From contig NZ_FUZI01000001.1 of assembly GCF_900166965.1 (NCBI RefSeq), forward strand, positions 620,001 to 684,000: 64,000 nt of DNA, written 5' to 3'. A program made the translations under genes and the position numbers. This document shows, in pieces, positions 54,268 to 63,374 of this stretch. Source of the stretch: Photobacterium piscicola. Lineage in GTDB: Bacteria > Pseudomonadota > Gammaproteobacteria > Enterobacterales > Vibrionaceae. Under the pieces are notes generated by a model. It worked only from the letters and a program-made list of their open reading frames with translations, was not told where the DNA came from and ran no database searches. Position 1 is the first letter of the stretch, and the number at the start of each line of letters is the position of its first letter.

Positions 54268-55416
54268 TCAATAAGCTATAATTACAAATATTAATAATAA
54301 AATAGCTAATAGCCACACGGGGCATTGGTACTTTTTAATTAAAATATACCCTATAACAACGGCGATAACGTCAGTAATTGATTTAACTGAACTCGTTACT
54401 ACCGGATTAATAAGTGCACTTCCCAATAAACCCACCACACAGGCATTTATTAATAAAATTGCTTGTATTAAACGAGGATGACTAAATAATGCTTTCCAAG
54501 CAGGAAGAAAAGCAAATAGCAATAAACTACCAGGTAGAAAAACCGCAACAGTTGCAATGATACTCCCCCAGAGAGGCATTGCTGGCATAGCTGAAGCACC
54601 TAGGTAACTGGCCATCGTAAACATAGGTCCAGGTACTAATTGTGCTGAAGCATAAGCACTTAAAAAGGTATTATCTGTGACCATACCATCAAGCATTGGT
54701 TGTAATAATGGTAACACCACATGCCCACCACCAAAAACAAAACTGCCCGCTTGATAGAAAATAGAAAATAATTTAATACTATCGTTTGTTGCTGCAATAA
54801 AAGGTAATAATGCTAATAACCCTAAAAAAGTTATAACTAATCCAATATGTGGTCGAATGGGCTTAATTAAATGCTTATTAACTACTGGCTGTGTTTTAAA
54901 TGACCATAAATAACCCACTATACTAGCAATAATAATAGGGAATATTTGACCGAGTAAACCATCACTGAACATTAACCACGTCATGGTTAATAATGCTGTT
55001 GTAATAGTTGGGATAGAAGTTAAATTCTTTTTTATCATTCCCCATAAAGCATCAGTAACAACCACAACCGCTAATAATTTTGCAGCGGTAATAATCTGTT
55101 CAACAATAACAGAGCTACCAAATTTATTATTTGCAACAGCAAGGAAAGTTAATAATGCAAACGATGGTAAAGTAAAACCAATAAAAGCAGCAATCGATCC
55201 TATATAACCTGCTTTTTTATATCCAATATACATTCCAAGCTGGCTACTCGCTGGGCCGGGTAAAAACTGACATAACGCAATAGCTTGTGTGAAATCTTCA
55301 TCAGTAAGCCATTTTTTCTTAACGACAAACGCTTGCTGAAAATAGCCTATATGCGCTGCGGGGCCACCGAAACTACATAGCCCTAACACTAAAAACTGCC
55401 AAAAAACCGTTACCAT
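54268..55416 (-). CDS. chrA: Chromate transporter ChrA
   Basis: 382 residues with two homologous halves, as in long-chain CHR proteins. Each half opens with the same motif: LCSFGGPAAHIGYFQQAFV near residue 14 and GSFVFGGGHVVLPLLQ near 225, followed by FLPGPASSQLGMYIGY and LVPGPMFTMASYLGAS. ChrA exports chromate (and may recognise sulfate), giving resistance. AGGAG is eight bases upstream. It is divergent from a LysR regulator with a 234-base region between them. Confidence 0.9.
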   Translation of the reverse strand: MVTVFWQFLVLGLCSFGGPAAHIGYFQQAFVVKKKWLTDEDFTQAIALCQFLPGPASSQLGMYIGYKKAGYIGSIAAFIGFTLPSFALLTFLAVANNKFGSSVIVEQIITAAKLLAVVVVTDALWGMIKKNLTSIPTITTALLTMTWLMFSDGLLGQIFPIIIASIVGYLWSFKTQPVVNKHLIKPIRPHIGLVITFLGLLALLPFIAATNDSIKLFSIFYQAGSFVFGGGHVVLPLLQPMLDGMVTDNTFLSAYASAQLVPGPMFTMASYLGASAMPAMPLWGSIIATVAVFLPGSLLLFAFLPAWKALFSHPRLIQAILLINACVVGLLGSALINPVVTSSVKSITDVIAVVIGYILIKKYQCPVWLLAILLLIFVIIAY

Positions 55417-55650
55417 TAATCACATCTCCTATAGTGAAGTCATGATTGTAACGATTGTTCTTCTATTACTAAAATCGTTTGTACAGATACATATCATTAA
55501 TATAATCGATGTTTAATTTCTTTATTGCGTCATATCATTTTCATAATGCACATAATCCTCTATGATAGAAATCATATTCTTCTTATGTAATAACAAGCAA
55601 AGTCATATACAGTTCTCCTACTTTGCTTTTCTCTTCAAGAGTCGATGCTT

Positions 55651-56571
55651 ATGTTAGAAAATCTTCAACAAATGGTCATCTTGGCAGCTATCGGCCATGA
55701 GCAAAATTTCACTCGAGCAGCAGATAGATTAGGCATCTCTAAATCTCAAGTCAGTAAACAAGTGCGCTTTTTAGAAGAACGCTTAGGGTGTCAGTTAGTT
55801 CAACGCAGTACGCGCACGGTTGCGTTAACTGAAATCGGTTTACAATATGCGGATTATGGCCAGCAATTAGTTGATACTGTTAATGAAGCTGAAGCAATGG
55901 TCGCAGGCTACCGTAATGAGATTAAAGGCGTGCTTCGAATTGGCATAGCCCAATCTTTTGGCAATATTCACATTACCTCCGCTTTAGCTGAATTTCAAAA
56001 AAGTAACCCTGAATTAGAGTTAGAAATTAGTCTTTTTGATCATCGTCCTAATCTATTAGAAGAAGGTTTTGATTGCTGGATAGCCATTCATGAGCATCCG
56101 CCTGAAGGTATGGTAGCCAGAAAATTAGCGACATGTGAGTTTGTTGTAGTCGCATCACCCGATTATATTGCTCAACATGGCCAACCAGAAACACCCAGTG
56201 ATTTGCGTCGCCATAACTGTATTACTTATCAAAGCCGTGAACGTAAATATGTTAACTGGGCTTTCTCTCGTGATGGCGTACAGCAATCTATTCGTGTTCG
56301 AGGGAATTACCGTATAGATAATGCCCCCGCAGTGTTAGACGCCGCGGTGAGTGGCTTAGGGATTGCCTATTTATCGACTTATCTAATGACTGATGAGCTG
56401 GATAACCATAAATTAATTCAGTTACTTCCCGAATGGAAAACAACGGTCGATTTACCTATCTATGCTGTTTATCCACGTAGAAAGTATTTAGCACCTAAAG
56501 TACGTTGCTTTATCGATTTTATGGCAGAGCGAATGGCACAAGCTCCGTACAAGAGTCCACGAGTGATATAA
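55651..56571 (+). CDS. LysR-family regulator, probably of chrA
   Basis: 306 residues from ATG 55651 (MLENLQQMVILAAIGHEQNFTRAADRLGISKSQVSKQVRFLE), nine bases after AAGAG; ATG 55645 is too close to it. HTH at about 1-60, effector domain about 88-295. It belongs to the large LysR group with C-terminal YPRRKYLAPKVRCFIDF. Its divergent placement suggests that it controls chrA. Confidence 0.9.
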   Translation: MLENLQQMVILAAIGHEQNFTRAADRLGISKSQVSKQVRFLEERLGCQLVQRSTRTVALTEIGLQYADYGQQLVDTVNEAEAMVAGYRNEIKGVLRIGIAQSFGNIHITSALAEFQKSNPELELEISLFDHRPNLLEEGFDCWIAIHEHPPEGMVARKLATCEFVVVASPDYIAQHGQPETPSDLRRHNCITYQSRERKYVNWAFSRDGVQQSIRVRGNYRIDNAPAVLDAAVSGLGIAYLSTYLMTDELDNHKLIQLLPEWKTTVDLPIYAVYPRRKYLAPKVRCFIDFMAERMAQAPYKSPRVI

Positions 56572-56614
56572 AACTTATTATGTTTTGATGATGCTATTAC
56601 AGTTATCGAGAAAC

Positions 56615-56646
56615 AAAAAACGCGACCGTGATGGCCGCGTTTTTAT
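56615..56646. terminator. Bidirectional terminator between LysR and acyltransferase genes
   Basis: AAAACGCG-A-CC...GG-C-CGCGTTTT hairpin with T-runs on both strands, between convergent genes. Confidence 0.82.
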
Positions 56647-56659
56647 ATTTAAAGGAACG

Positions 56660-57778
56660 TTATTCTGCTACCGTTTGTTTCTTTTGCGCAGGTAAAGCAT
56701 ACATTCGACGTAATATAGCCTGTACACCTTGAGGTTGATCTGCCAGTTTCTGGGCAAATAATTGCTCTTCTTCTGCCGTTACTTGATCAGATTCAATCTC
56801 TGCTGCGATATAATTCGATGGAAATAAATGATAATTTTCAGTTATTTGCTTATCAATTATAGCTGCAAGTTCATCCGGTGTTTCTGGTGCATCAGTGATT
56901 ACATCACCAAAGCTGATATGAATACGGCGTTTCTGACCAACAATGCCTTGTACGATACTTTCAATATCTTCAAATTCAGATTTTTCATAAGTACCAGTGG
57001 TTTCTTTTTGGTAAAGCTCTTGGGCTTTAGCTAAATCACAGGGATCATTTTCATATGAAATAGAGACAGGAACGATATTTAAACCACTCATAAACTCAGC
57101 AAAAGGTAATTTTTGCTTACGTCCTTCCATAAAAAACATTTTTAGAATGGCTGGATCAGTTTTATCATTGCCGTCTTTTGCTCGACCTTCCTTTTGTGCA
57201 ATCCAAATATTATTGCCCGTCATTAAGGAATGTGAAATATAACTAGAAAGTAGGCCTAATGACTTCATTAATTCACGCGGCCCCTTTGATGAACGTTTCA
57301 CAATAAAACTCTTGTTCAAACGCATCAATTCAGTCGCACATGGCTTTTTAAGCAGGTTATCGCCAATTGCAATGCGAACAGTATTGAAGTTCTCATTGAA
57401 TAAACACCAGTTCACCATCGCAGGATCCATCGCAATATCACGGTGGTTAGAAACAAATAAATAAGCTTTATTTGGATCTAATTTATTTAATCCTGTTGTC
57501 GTTACACCGTCACAAGAATGAGCAATGGTTGCACGCATATACTTAGCAACATAGTCTTGCACATCTTTAACACTTGCAACGTTTGACCACTTTTTAACAA
57601 GAAAACGTTTAATTAACGGAATAAGTAGCCAGCCAAACATACCGGATGCATGAGGAAAGCGGTATTTTAAAATAGCATTGATAAAATCTCTATCATCAAT
57701 AAGGCGTTTGATAGCCCCTTTAACTTCGTTATCGTTGTAAGGGCGGATTTCTTTATAAATATCGTTATCTATACACAC
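56660..57778 (-). CDS. PlsC-like 1-acyl-glycerol-phosphate acyltransferase family protein
   Basis: 372 residues. The acyltransferase motif HxxxxD is NHRDIAMD (about residue 111), with a later VSISYENDP segment and an EGRAKDG motif (about 200) in place of the usual FPEGTR. It has a hydrophobic stretch early (about 47-60), which suggests peripheral membrane contact. The C-terminal 60 residues are charged. Presumably a glycerophospholipid acyltransferase, but substrate specificity is not clear. The start is GTG with GAAG upstream; no better start exists. Confidence 0.82.
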   Translation of the reverse strand: MCIDNDIYKEIRPYNDNEVKGAIKRLIDDRDFINAILKYRFPHASGMFGWLLIPLIKRFLVKKWSNVASVKDVQDYVAKYMRATIAHSCDGVTTTGLNKLDPNKAYLFVSNHRDIAMDPAMVNWCLFNENFNTVRIAIGDNLLKKPCATELMRLNKSFIVKRSSKGPRELMKSLGLLSSYISHSLMTGNNIWIAQKEGRAKDGNDKTDPAILKMFFMEGRKQKLPFAEFMSGLNIVPVSISYENDPCDLAKAQELYQKETTGTYEKSEFEDIESIVQGIVGQKRRIHISFGDVITDAPETPDELAAIIDKQITENYHLFPSNYIAAEIESDQVTAEEEQLFAQKLADQPQGVQAILRRMYALPAQKKQTVAE

Positions 57779-58038
57779 AATAATGCTTCATCTTGAAAAA
57801 ACTTGGCTATTCTACTGATAAATGTTGTTTTACCAAATAACCTACGTCAATAAGGGAAATGGTTGGAGGTCTAACCACATGATGTCGTTGAAAATTCAAC
57901 CACTATTAATTATTAAAACTACAATTTAATGCAAAAGTGACTAATCATACACTGATTTTAACTATTGTCGCCTATGTGTTGTTGACGAGGTAATAAAAAC
58001 AGCCGAATATGTGCAAGATATCGAGCTAGAGAGACATT

Positions 58039-58722
58039 ATGAAACAAGCCATTGAGTTTTCTAAAAACGAACACCCTTTTCTTTTCGTCGGTTCTCGTCG
58101 TAAAAGTAACAACGCCTATTTTATTGTTGTTACTAGCGGCAGCATATTAATACGGTTGGGTAAACATGAACACCTCGTATCCAAAGGACATGGCTTTTGG
58201 GTTCCCTTTGATTGTTTACATGCGGTAACTATTTTACCTGGCACGCATTTTTTCAACGTTGCTTTTTCAATTCGCCTGCGACAGCCTCTCTGCCGTGAAA
58301 CCGGCTTCTTTGTGGTTACACCACTACTTGATGCTCTGCTAATTGAACTGGAAAAACAGCCAGCAGAAAATCACGACTGGGATGGTGTAGAAGGACGCTT
58401 ACTTAAAGTGATAGCGGATCAAGTATCCACCCTATCAGCGTCAACACAATCGTTATCACCAGCTATCAATAAACAGTACCATAGTGCATTGGCATTATTA
58501 TTTAATGGCAATAAAGTCACTGAAAAATCGGCTGTTCAAGCAATAGAGCCGGTATTAGGGATGACCTTAAAAGAATTTGAAGCTTGTATCACTATGCGTG
58601 AGACAGTGAAGCTAATCCGTTCAGGAAGAAAATTACCGCAAATAGCAGCCCAGTTAAATACATCCGAAGTCCTGCTGGACGCTCTTGCAATGGCTATTTT
58701 AGGTAAACCCTTTCAAAAATAA
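58039..58722 (+). CDS. AraC-like regulator with degenerate HTH
   Basis: 227 residues. The first half is a cupin-like sensor typical of AraC regulators (about 12-85: VGSRRKSNNAYFIVVTSGSILI ... GHGFWVPFDCLHAVTILPG). The C-terminal 75 residues resemble an AraC DNA-binding domain (MTLKEFEACITMRETVKLIRSGRKLPQIAAQLNTSEVLLDALAMAILGKPFQK) but lack the typical second GFSxxSxFxRxFK helix, so DNA recognition may be changed or lost. GAGAGAC precedes the ATG. Single gene with a strong hairpin after it. Confidence 0.72.
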   Translation: MKQAIEFSKNEHPFLFVGSRRKSNNAYFIVVTSGSILIRLGKHEHLVSKGHGFWVPFDCLHAVTILPGTHFFNVAFSIRLRQPLCRETGFFVVTPLLDALLIELEKQPAENHDWDGVEGRLLKVIADQVSTLSASTQSLSPAINKQYHSALALLFNGNKVTEKSAVQAIEPVLGMTLKEFEACITMRETVKLIRSGRKLPQIAAQLNTSEVLLDALAMAILGKPFQK

Positions 58723-58736
58723 AACTGACTCTACAA

Positions 58737-58767
58737 AATAATGCCCATTATCGTAATGGGCATTATT
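58737..58767. terminator. Strong hairpin between convergent genes
   Basis: AATAATGCCCATTA-TCG-TAATGGGCATTATT: a perfect 14-bp stem with a three-base loop. T-tracts are short on both sides. Confidence 0.78.
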
Positions 58768-58818
58768 CATCACGTCGAATGACGCTAATCAATGGTTATA
58801 ACGTAAGTAAACATGCGT

Positions 58819-59364
58819 CTAATTAAGCGGCACATGAACCTGTACTGAGATGCCATCATCTACACTACTCTTGGTATGCCAGCGATAATCCAATCGTACA
58901 CGTGTACTATCATCATTGGGATCACCAAAACCTAAGCTCATTTGAACGCCATGGTTAAGTACCCACTGTTCGGCATCAACAATATCTTCAACGTTTTCGT
59001 TGTCATATTGTCTTGGTAACCAAAATCCCAAGCCATAATACATTGAATCATTATATTCAGTAAAAACAGGATGATCAGCAAAGTCGTCACTCCAGTGATT
59101 CCAAAACTCACTGGTGTTATCAACCTGATCTTGTTTCCAATCATTAAACCGTTGTGATCTAGAATAAGGATCATCTTTAACCTGCAAGAAAGGGATACTA
59201 TCTGCATTATTCGATAATCGACATACGGAATGATCAAACTGAAACAATTGATCTTCTGTTTTTATGGTGTTATTTGGCGTCAAGTCACATGGAAAAGCAT
59301 ATGCAGATGATGAATAAATTAAGTTACTCATAATAATAAGTATCAATGCTTTAATTTTATTCAT
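58819..59364 (-). CDS. Exported protein, unknown
   Basis: 181 residues from ATG 59364; signal peptide about 1-24 (cut near AYA). The mature protein is acidic and Trp/Tyr-rich (FNDWKQDQVDNTSEFWNHWSDDF, MYYGLGFWLP) and ends in strands with alternating hydrophobics (RVRLDYRWHTKS, ISVQVHVPLN), which could be a small outer-membrane or periplasmic beta domain. Family not recognised. It may be co-transcribed with the NadD-like gene that ends 23 bases before it. Confidence 0.6.
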   Translation of the reverse strand: MNKIKALILIIMSNLIYSSSAYAFPCDLTPNNTIKTEDQLFQFDHSVCRLSNNADSIPFLQVKDDPYSRSQRFNDWKQDQVDNTSEFWNHWSDDFADHPVFTEYNDSMYYGLGFWLPRQYDNENVEDIVDAEQWVLNHGVQMSLGFGDPNDDSTRVRLDYRWHTKSSVDDGISVQVHVPLN

Positions 59365-59387
59365 ATGCAATATTAATTATCCATCCA

Positions 59388-59915
59388 TTAATCAGTAAAT
59401 TTAAACCGCTCATCATTCATCAGCATCATTTTCACCGTAGGCGTCGTGTACTGAGTAATATCATGATTATGTGCCAATGCCTCTCGTATAACGGTACTAC
59501 GTACCGGAACCGTTTCAGGACATGCCATTACTTGCCAGCGTTTAAGAATTTGCTCTGCTTTATAAAAGCGATGAAAACTCATAAAATTATCTGGGCCAAT
59601 CACAAAAGTAATATTTGCCTCGGGGTACTTTAATTGTAAAGCTTCAAGTACGGCAAACGTTGTGACTGCATTATCATCAACCGCTATTTGTTGCTCTAAT
59701 GTAGATAATTCTAGATTACTTTGTCCAATATCACTGATGAATGCACCCACAAGATCACATCGAGCCTTATAGTCGAGCATTACTTTTCCCCAAGCATGCT
59801 GATAACTAGGAAGTAATAACACCTTATCAAACTGCCCTAGTCGCTCTAGCACCGAGCGGTGACCTATACTCGGAGGATTAAATGCGCTTCCAAAAACTGC
59901 TAGTGTCTGTTTCAT
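59388..59915 (-). CDS. NadD-like nicotinate/nicotinamide nucleotide adenylyltransferase
   Basis: 175 residues of the nucleotidyltransferase superfamily: FGSAFNPPSIGHRSVLE (the GxFxPxHxGH motif), an FVIGPDNFMSFHRFYKAEQIL segment and RSTVIREAL (the ISSTxIR motif). These enzymes make NAD or deamido-NAD from the mononucleotide and ATP. The usual NadD is about 210 residues and sits near holA, so this shorter copy is probably an extra enzyme. It is divergent from nadE, the next step of the same pathway. Confidence 0.82.
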   Translation of the reverse strand: MKQTLAVFGSAFNPPSIGHRSVLERLGQFDKVLLLPSYQHAWGKVMLDYKARCDLVGAFISDIGQSNLELSTLEQQIAVDDNAVTTFAVLEALQLKYPEANITFVIGPDNFMSFHRFYKAEQILKRWQVMACPETVPVRSTVIREALAHNHDITQYTTPTVKMMLMNDERFKFTD

Positions 59916-59961
59916 ATTTCAATCAACTAACCTCTTATATTGCAAAACCAGCCAAATACTA

Positions 59962-59973
59962 TCGCTATAGCGA
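59962..59973. promoter_or_regulatory. Perfect 12-base palindrome between NadD-like gene and nadE
   Basis: TCGCTATAGCGA is perfectly symmetric and lies 47 bases from the NadD-like start and about 190 from nadE. A shared NAD-metabolism repressor site is possible, but no known consensus is matched with confidence. Confidence 0.4.
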
Positions 59974-60164
59974 AATGTTCCTTAGTATCGTACTGTTTTA
60001 ACGCTAAAACGGGATTATTTTAAATAATTTTACGCTTGAGCATTGATCCTTAGTTAGAGTTATCGCATGATTTTGGTAAAGGTGTAATGGCTGAGTTCTC
60101 ATTTTTCCATTATGCCGTTTTAAGTGATTAATATTTGGGCAAAAGCCTTAAGGATTCATTACCC

Positions 60165-61001
60165 ATGGAACAACTTATCCGTGAACAAATGCGCGTACTT
60201 CCTACTATCGATGTTGAGTTTGAAATTCAACGCCGTGTTGCTTTCATCCAGAAAAAACTCAAACAGTCTGGTTGTAAATCTCTAGTACTCGGTATTAGCG
60301 GAGGTGTTGATTCAACAACTTGTGGCCGTCTAGCACAACTTGCTATCAATGATTTAAATACAACAACATCGAGTAATGATTATCAATTTATCGCGGTTCG
60401 TTTACCTTACGGTGAGCAACAAGATGAAGATGAAGCACAACAAGCTTTAAAATTTATTCAACCTAGTCAATCTGTTAGCGTAAATATCAAAGCAGGTGTT
60501 GATGCACTGCATGCCAACGCATTATTAGGATTAGAAGGCACAACTTTAATTCCAACAGATGCGGCTAAAGTTGACTTTGTAAAAGGCAATGTTAAAGCGC
60601 GTGCACGTATGATTGCTCAATATGAAATTGCAGGCTTAGTTGGTGGGCTTGTGATTGGTACCGATCATTCAGCAGAAAACATTACAGGCTTCTACACTAA
60701 ATTTGGTGATGGTGCTTGTGATTTAGCCCCTCTTTTTGGTTTAAATAAACGTCAGATTCGTGCTATTGCCGCGACGTTAGGTGCACCAACCCATCTTGTA
60801 GTAAAAGTACCAACGGCTGATTTAGAAGAACTAGCACCACAGAAAGCAGATGAAGAAGCGCTATTGGTGACTTATGACCAAATTGATGACTTCCTTGAAG
60901 GTAAACCTGTTGATGATTTTGCTCGTGAGCGCCTAATAAGCATTTATCGTGCAACGCAGCACAAACGTCAGCCTATTCCGACAATTTATGATATTGATTG
61001 A
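60165..61001 (+). CDS. nadE: NH3-dependent NAD+ synthetase
   Basis: 278 residues from ATG 60165, close to E. coli NadE (275). It amidates deamido-NAD to NAD in the last step of the pathway. Motifs: [20 protein letters not shown] (PP-loop), [69 protein letters not shown] and [13 protein letters not shown] is about 11 bases upstream; the open frame to a TTG at 60135 matches nothing. Divergent from the NadD-like gene. Confidence 0.95.
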   Translation: MEQLIREQMRVLPTIDVEFEIQRRVAFIQKKLKQSGCKSLVLGISGGVDSTTCGRLAQLAINDLNTTTSSNDYQFIAVRLPYGEQQDEDEAQQALKFIQPSQSVSVNIKAGVDALHANALLGLEGTTLIPTDAAKVDFVKGNVKARARMIAQYEIAGLVGGLVIGTDHSAENITGFYTKFGDGACDLAPLFGLNKRQIRAIAATLGAPTHLVVKVPTADLEELAPQKADEEALLVTYDQIDDFLEGKPVDDFARERLISIYRATQHKRQPIPTIYDID

Positions 61002-61034
61002 TTCAGTACTCACTGCGATAGTTCGTTGAGACAA

Positions 61035-61064
61035 AAACAAAAGGCCTAACAAGATGTTAGGCCT
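61035..61064 (-). terminator. Terminator of the HD-domain gene
   Basis: AGGCCTAAC/GTTAGGCCT stem; on the minus strand it is followed by TTTTGTTTTT. It may also act on nadE readthrough. Confidence 0.85.
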
Positions 61065-61088
61065 CTATATTGCTGAATAGCGAATAAT

Positions 61089-61616
61089 TTACTTACATGG
61101 CTCAAGTTGAGGTTGATCGATAATGAGTGCATCCAGCTCTCTCCATAAATCATCACAAAGATTAGGGCGGTATACCGCTTCTTTAAACGCAGAATGCTCG
61201 TGTTGATACATTTTATAATGGCGTGGTGAACTTTTTCTACTTGAGCGCACATTAGACAAACGATCACAAACTTTCACTATTAGCGCTAAACGTGCAGCAT
61301 CATCTTCAATATTTAAAGCGGATAAGCGTTGGTTAATTTCTAATTTTCTTTTCGCGCGATCTTCTAATTTCACATCAGTAACAGAATTAACTGCATCAGC
61401 AATAGTAAAACCAAAACGATCAACCAATTCATTAAAATTAGTATCCGTATCTTCGATTACATCGTGTAATTGAGCTGCAATCATTGCATCAACGCCAAAT
61501 GGCTGTGCAAGTTCTGCTACGGTATTAAGATGAACGGCGTATGGGAGTTCGCCATATTTTTGGTCACCATGGCGTTTTGTTGCAAATTCTTGTGCAGCTA
61601 AATAACGACTATCCAT
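61089..61616 (-). CDS. HD-domain hydrolase, RelA/SpoT-like (MESH1-like)
   Basis: 175 residues from ATG 61616 with AGGA seven bases upstream. It has the HD hydrolase plan of SpoT and MESH1: AVHLNTVAELA (first His), AAQLHDVIEDTDTNFNELVDRFG (His-Asp and the ED pair) and LIVKVCDRLSNVRS (last Asp). No synthetase, TGS or ACT domains are present, so it could be a small alarmone hydrolase acting on (p)ppGpp or related nucleotides. Convergent with nadE. Confidence 0.82.
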   Translation of the reverse strand: MDSRYLAAQEFATKRHGDQKYGELPYAVHLNTVAELAQPFGVDAMIAAQLHDVIEDTDTNFNELVDRFGFTIADAVNSVTDVKLEDRAKRKLEINQRLSALNIEDDAARLALIVKVCDRLSNVRSSRKSSPRHYKMYQHEHSAFKEAVYRPNLCDDLWRELDALIIDQPQLEPCK

Positions 61617-61713
61617 CACTTTATCCTCGGTACTTTCTTATTATATTGACTCATTGTAGAAGTAATACATTCCTTGTTACTAGTCATTTATTTGGAATAA
61701 AATAATTCAAAAA

Positions 61714-61742
61714 TAAAAAAAGAGCCTTTCGACTCTTTTTGT
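61714..61742. terminator. Hairpin terminator of yoaH
   Basis: AAAAAAGAG ... CTCTTTTT inverted repeat around an 8-base loop between yoaH and the HD gene; T-run on the minus strand. Confidence 0.7.
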
Positions 61743-61773
61743 TTTTTAGATAGTTACGAATGATAACTCAGGG

Positions 61774-61959
61774 TTATTCTTCTTCATCTGCAGGAAGTTC
61801 GCCCGCAGCCTGACGACGCTTCATATCCGCTTCACGAATCTCATTAGCAACAATCATGATAGCTTCGCCGCTACTGATACCTGTAGCCATAAGATCATGA
61901 ATACGCTCTGCGGCTACTTGCTGCTCTGAGTGTGTTAATGTCGGCGTGTGATTATACAT
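61774..61959 (-). CDS. yoaH: UPF0181 protein YoaH
   Basis: 61 residues matching E. coli YoaH (59): [38 protein letters not shown] and an acidic tail. UPF0181 proteins are small and of unknown function. AAGAAG lies just upstream of the ATG. Single gene. Confidence 0.88.
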   Translation of the reverse strand: MYNHTPTLTHSEQQVAAERIHDLMATGISSGEAIMIVANEIREADMKRRQAAGELPADEEE

Positions 61960-62043
61960 ATCATTCTTCTTAACTTCGTAAACGGGTAGGTATTCTAGGA
62001 GTAAAGTGAAACAATGTCACTGTTTATCCTCACTGAATACAAA

Positions 62044-63243
62044 TTAACCTGGATGACCATCAACACGTGTTTTGGTTAATACTGGATAATAAACGATCGT
62101 AAAAATAGTAAAGGCAATCACCCATAAAACAGCTGAAATAACATACGCATCCATAGTCGCTATCGGCATAATCACCACTAATAATGTACGCGCCAATAAT
62201 GAACCAAATAAACTTATAAAGGCAATAACCATCCAACGACCAACCTGCAACTTCCTACCAGTATGGCCTAATGAAACACGTGCCATCATTGCCAGTATCA
62301 TCGCACCAATGCCACCAATAGCAATAATATGAATGCCTATTGTTGGATTCATATTATGGTTAATATAACTTCCACCAAGCCATGCTAAACCAATGATCAT
62401 TGATAAGTAAGCCCCATGTAGCGACCATAATAATGGTACTGTTATTGTTTTATAACTACGCCAGCGGCACATGCGAACTAAATTAGTTACCGCTGCAATA
62501 AGATAAGTTGCCGCTAATATAGATGAAGGAACCGTAACCGGGAAAAGTGTGAATATTAATAATATCCAAATAGGTATTAAGGCTGCATATTCCAACATTG
62601 ATATACGAGTAATTGTTTCCGTTTGTGTTCCTCGTGAAGTGAAAAATGGAATCACTCGACCACCAACGACAATAACAACCGCAGCAATAATAGTTAACGT
62701 TGTTAATGCGATTGCTTTTAAATCATAAGGAATAACTTTGAGCACCATTAAATGGTATTTGACGTTGAGTAACGTAAACATAATAAGAACAGGGACAAAG
62801 AACACGTTACGCCATTGCTTAACCTTGAAGATAGGTTTTGCTAAAAAAATTGTAGCTACAATAATCCAAGCACAATCAATAACCATCCATAAATAGCTTG
62901 GTGTTGCAAACATAAGCCCTAAACGCGCAATAAGCCATAATCCAAATAAACAGGCCAGCTTTGTTCCTTTAACACCAGTCTGCCCTGTCCATGTCTGTAC
63001 TGCTGTGAGTAAGAAGCCAACAATAACCGCACCTGCAAATCCAAACAGCATTTCATGGCTATGCCACCATAGCGGGTTACCATACATAAATTGACTAATA
63101 TGCGTATTACCAGCCCATAACAATCCCCACAATGCGATTGAAATAACGGCATAAACAGCTGCACCGATAAAAAATGGACGAAATGCGAGCCTAAATAAAG
63201 GGGGGATTTTTTCTTCTTTTGCTCGATCGATAATTTGCATCAT
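62044..63243 (-). CDS. nnrS: NnrS family membrane protein (nitric oxide tolerance)
   Basis: 399 residues with about twelve membrane helices. NnrS features: RLAFRPFFIGAA at the start, PLWWHSHEMLFGFAGAVIVGFLLTAVQTWTG (metal/heme His cluster), RVIPFFTSRG and MARVSLGHTGR. NnrS proteins are heme/copper membrane proteins that protect against nitric oxide damage. A long palindrome with NsrR half-sites stands just upstream, which supports NO-responsive control. GAGG precedes the ATG pair MM. Confidence 0.92.
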   Translation of the reverse strand: MMQIIDRAKEEKIPPLFRLAFRPFFIGAAVYAVISIALWGLLWAGNTHISQFMYGNPLWWHSHEMLFGFAGAVIVGFLLTAVQTWTGQTGVKGTKLACLFGLWLIARLGLMFATPSYLWMVIDCAWIIVATIFLAKPIFKVKQWRNVFFVPVLIMFTLLNVKYHLMVLKVIPYDLKAIALTTLTIIAAVVIVVGGRVIPFFTSRGTQTETITRISMLEYAALIPIWILLIFTLFPVTVPSSILAATYLIAAVTNLVRMCRWRSYKTITVPLLWSLHGAYLSMIIGLAWLGGSYINHNMNPTIGIHIIAIGGIGAMILAMMARVSLGHTGRKLQVGRWMVIAFISLFGSLLARTLLVVIMPIATMDAYVISAVLWVIAFTIFTIVYYPVLTKTRVDGHPG

Positions 63244-63250
63244 ACTACCT

Positions 63251-63287
63251 CACTATAAACATGCATAAATTATACATGTTTATAGTG
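63251..63287. promoter_or_regulatory. NsrR-type operator, 37-base palindrome
   Basis: The core is ATGCAT-N5-ATACAT (centre 63269), exactly the ATGYAT-N5-ATRCAT spacing of NsrR sites. The symmetry extends outward to CACTATAAAC on one side and GTTTATAGTG on the other, 18 bases per arm with one mismatch. It begins 8 bases upstream of the nnrS start, so a repressor bound here would block its expression. Confidence 0.85.
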
Positions 63288-63334
63288 CTATTTCTATACT
63301 TTCTCGAATTAGTTTTATTTATATGAAATTAAAG

Positions 63335-63373
63335 TAAAAAAAATGGCTACCACATTACTGTAGTAGCCATTTT
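63335..63373 (-). terminator. Terminator of the right-edge gene
   Basis: AAAATGGCTAC/GTAGCCATTTT perfect 11-bp stem with a 12-base loop; an eight-T run follows on the minus strand. Confidence 0.9.
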
Positions 63374-63374
63374 A

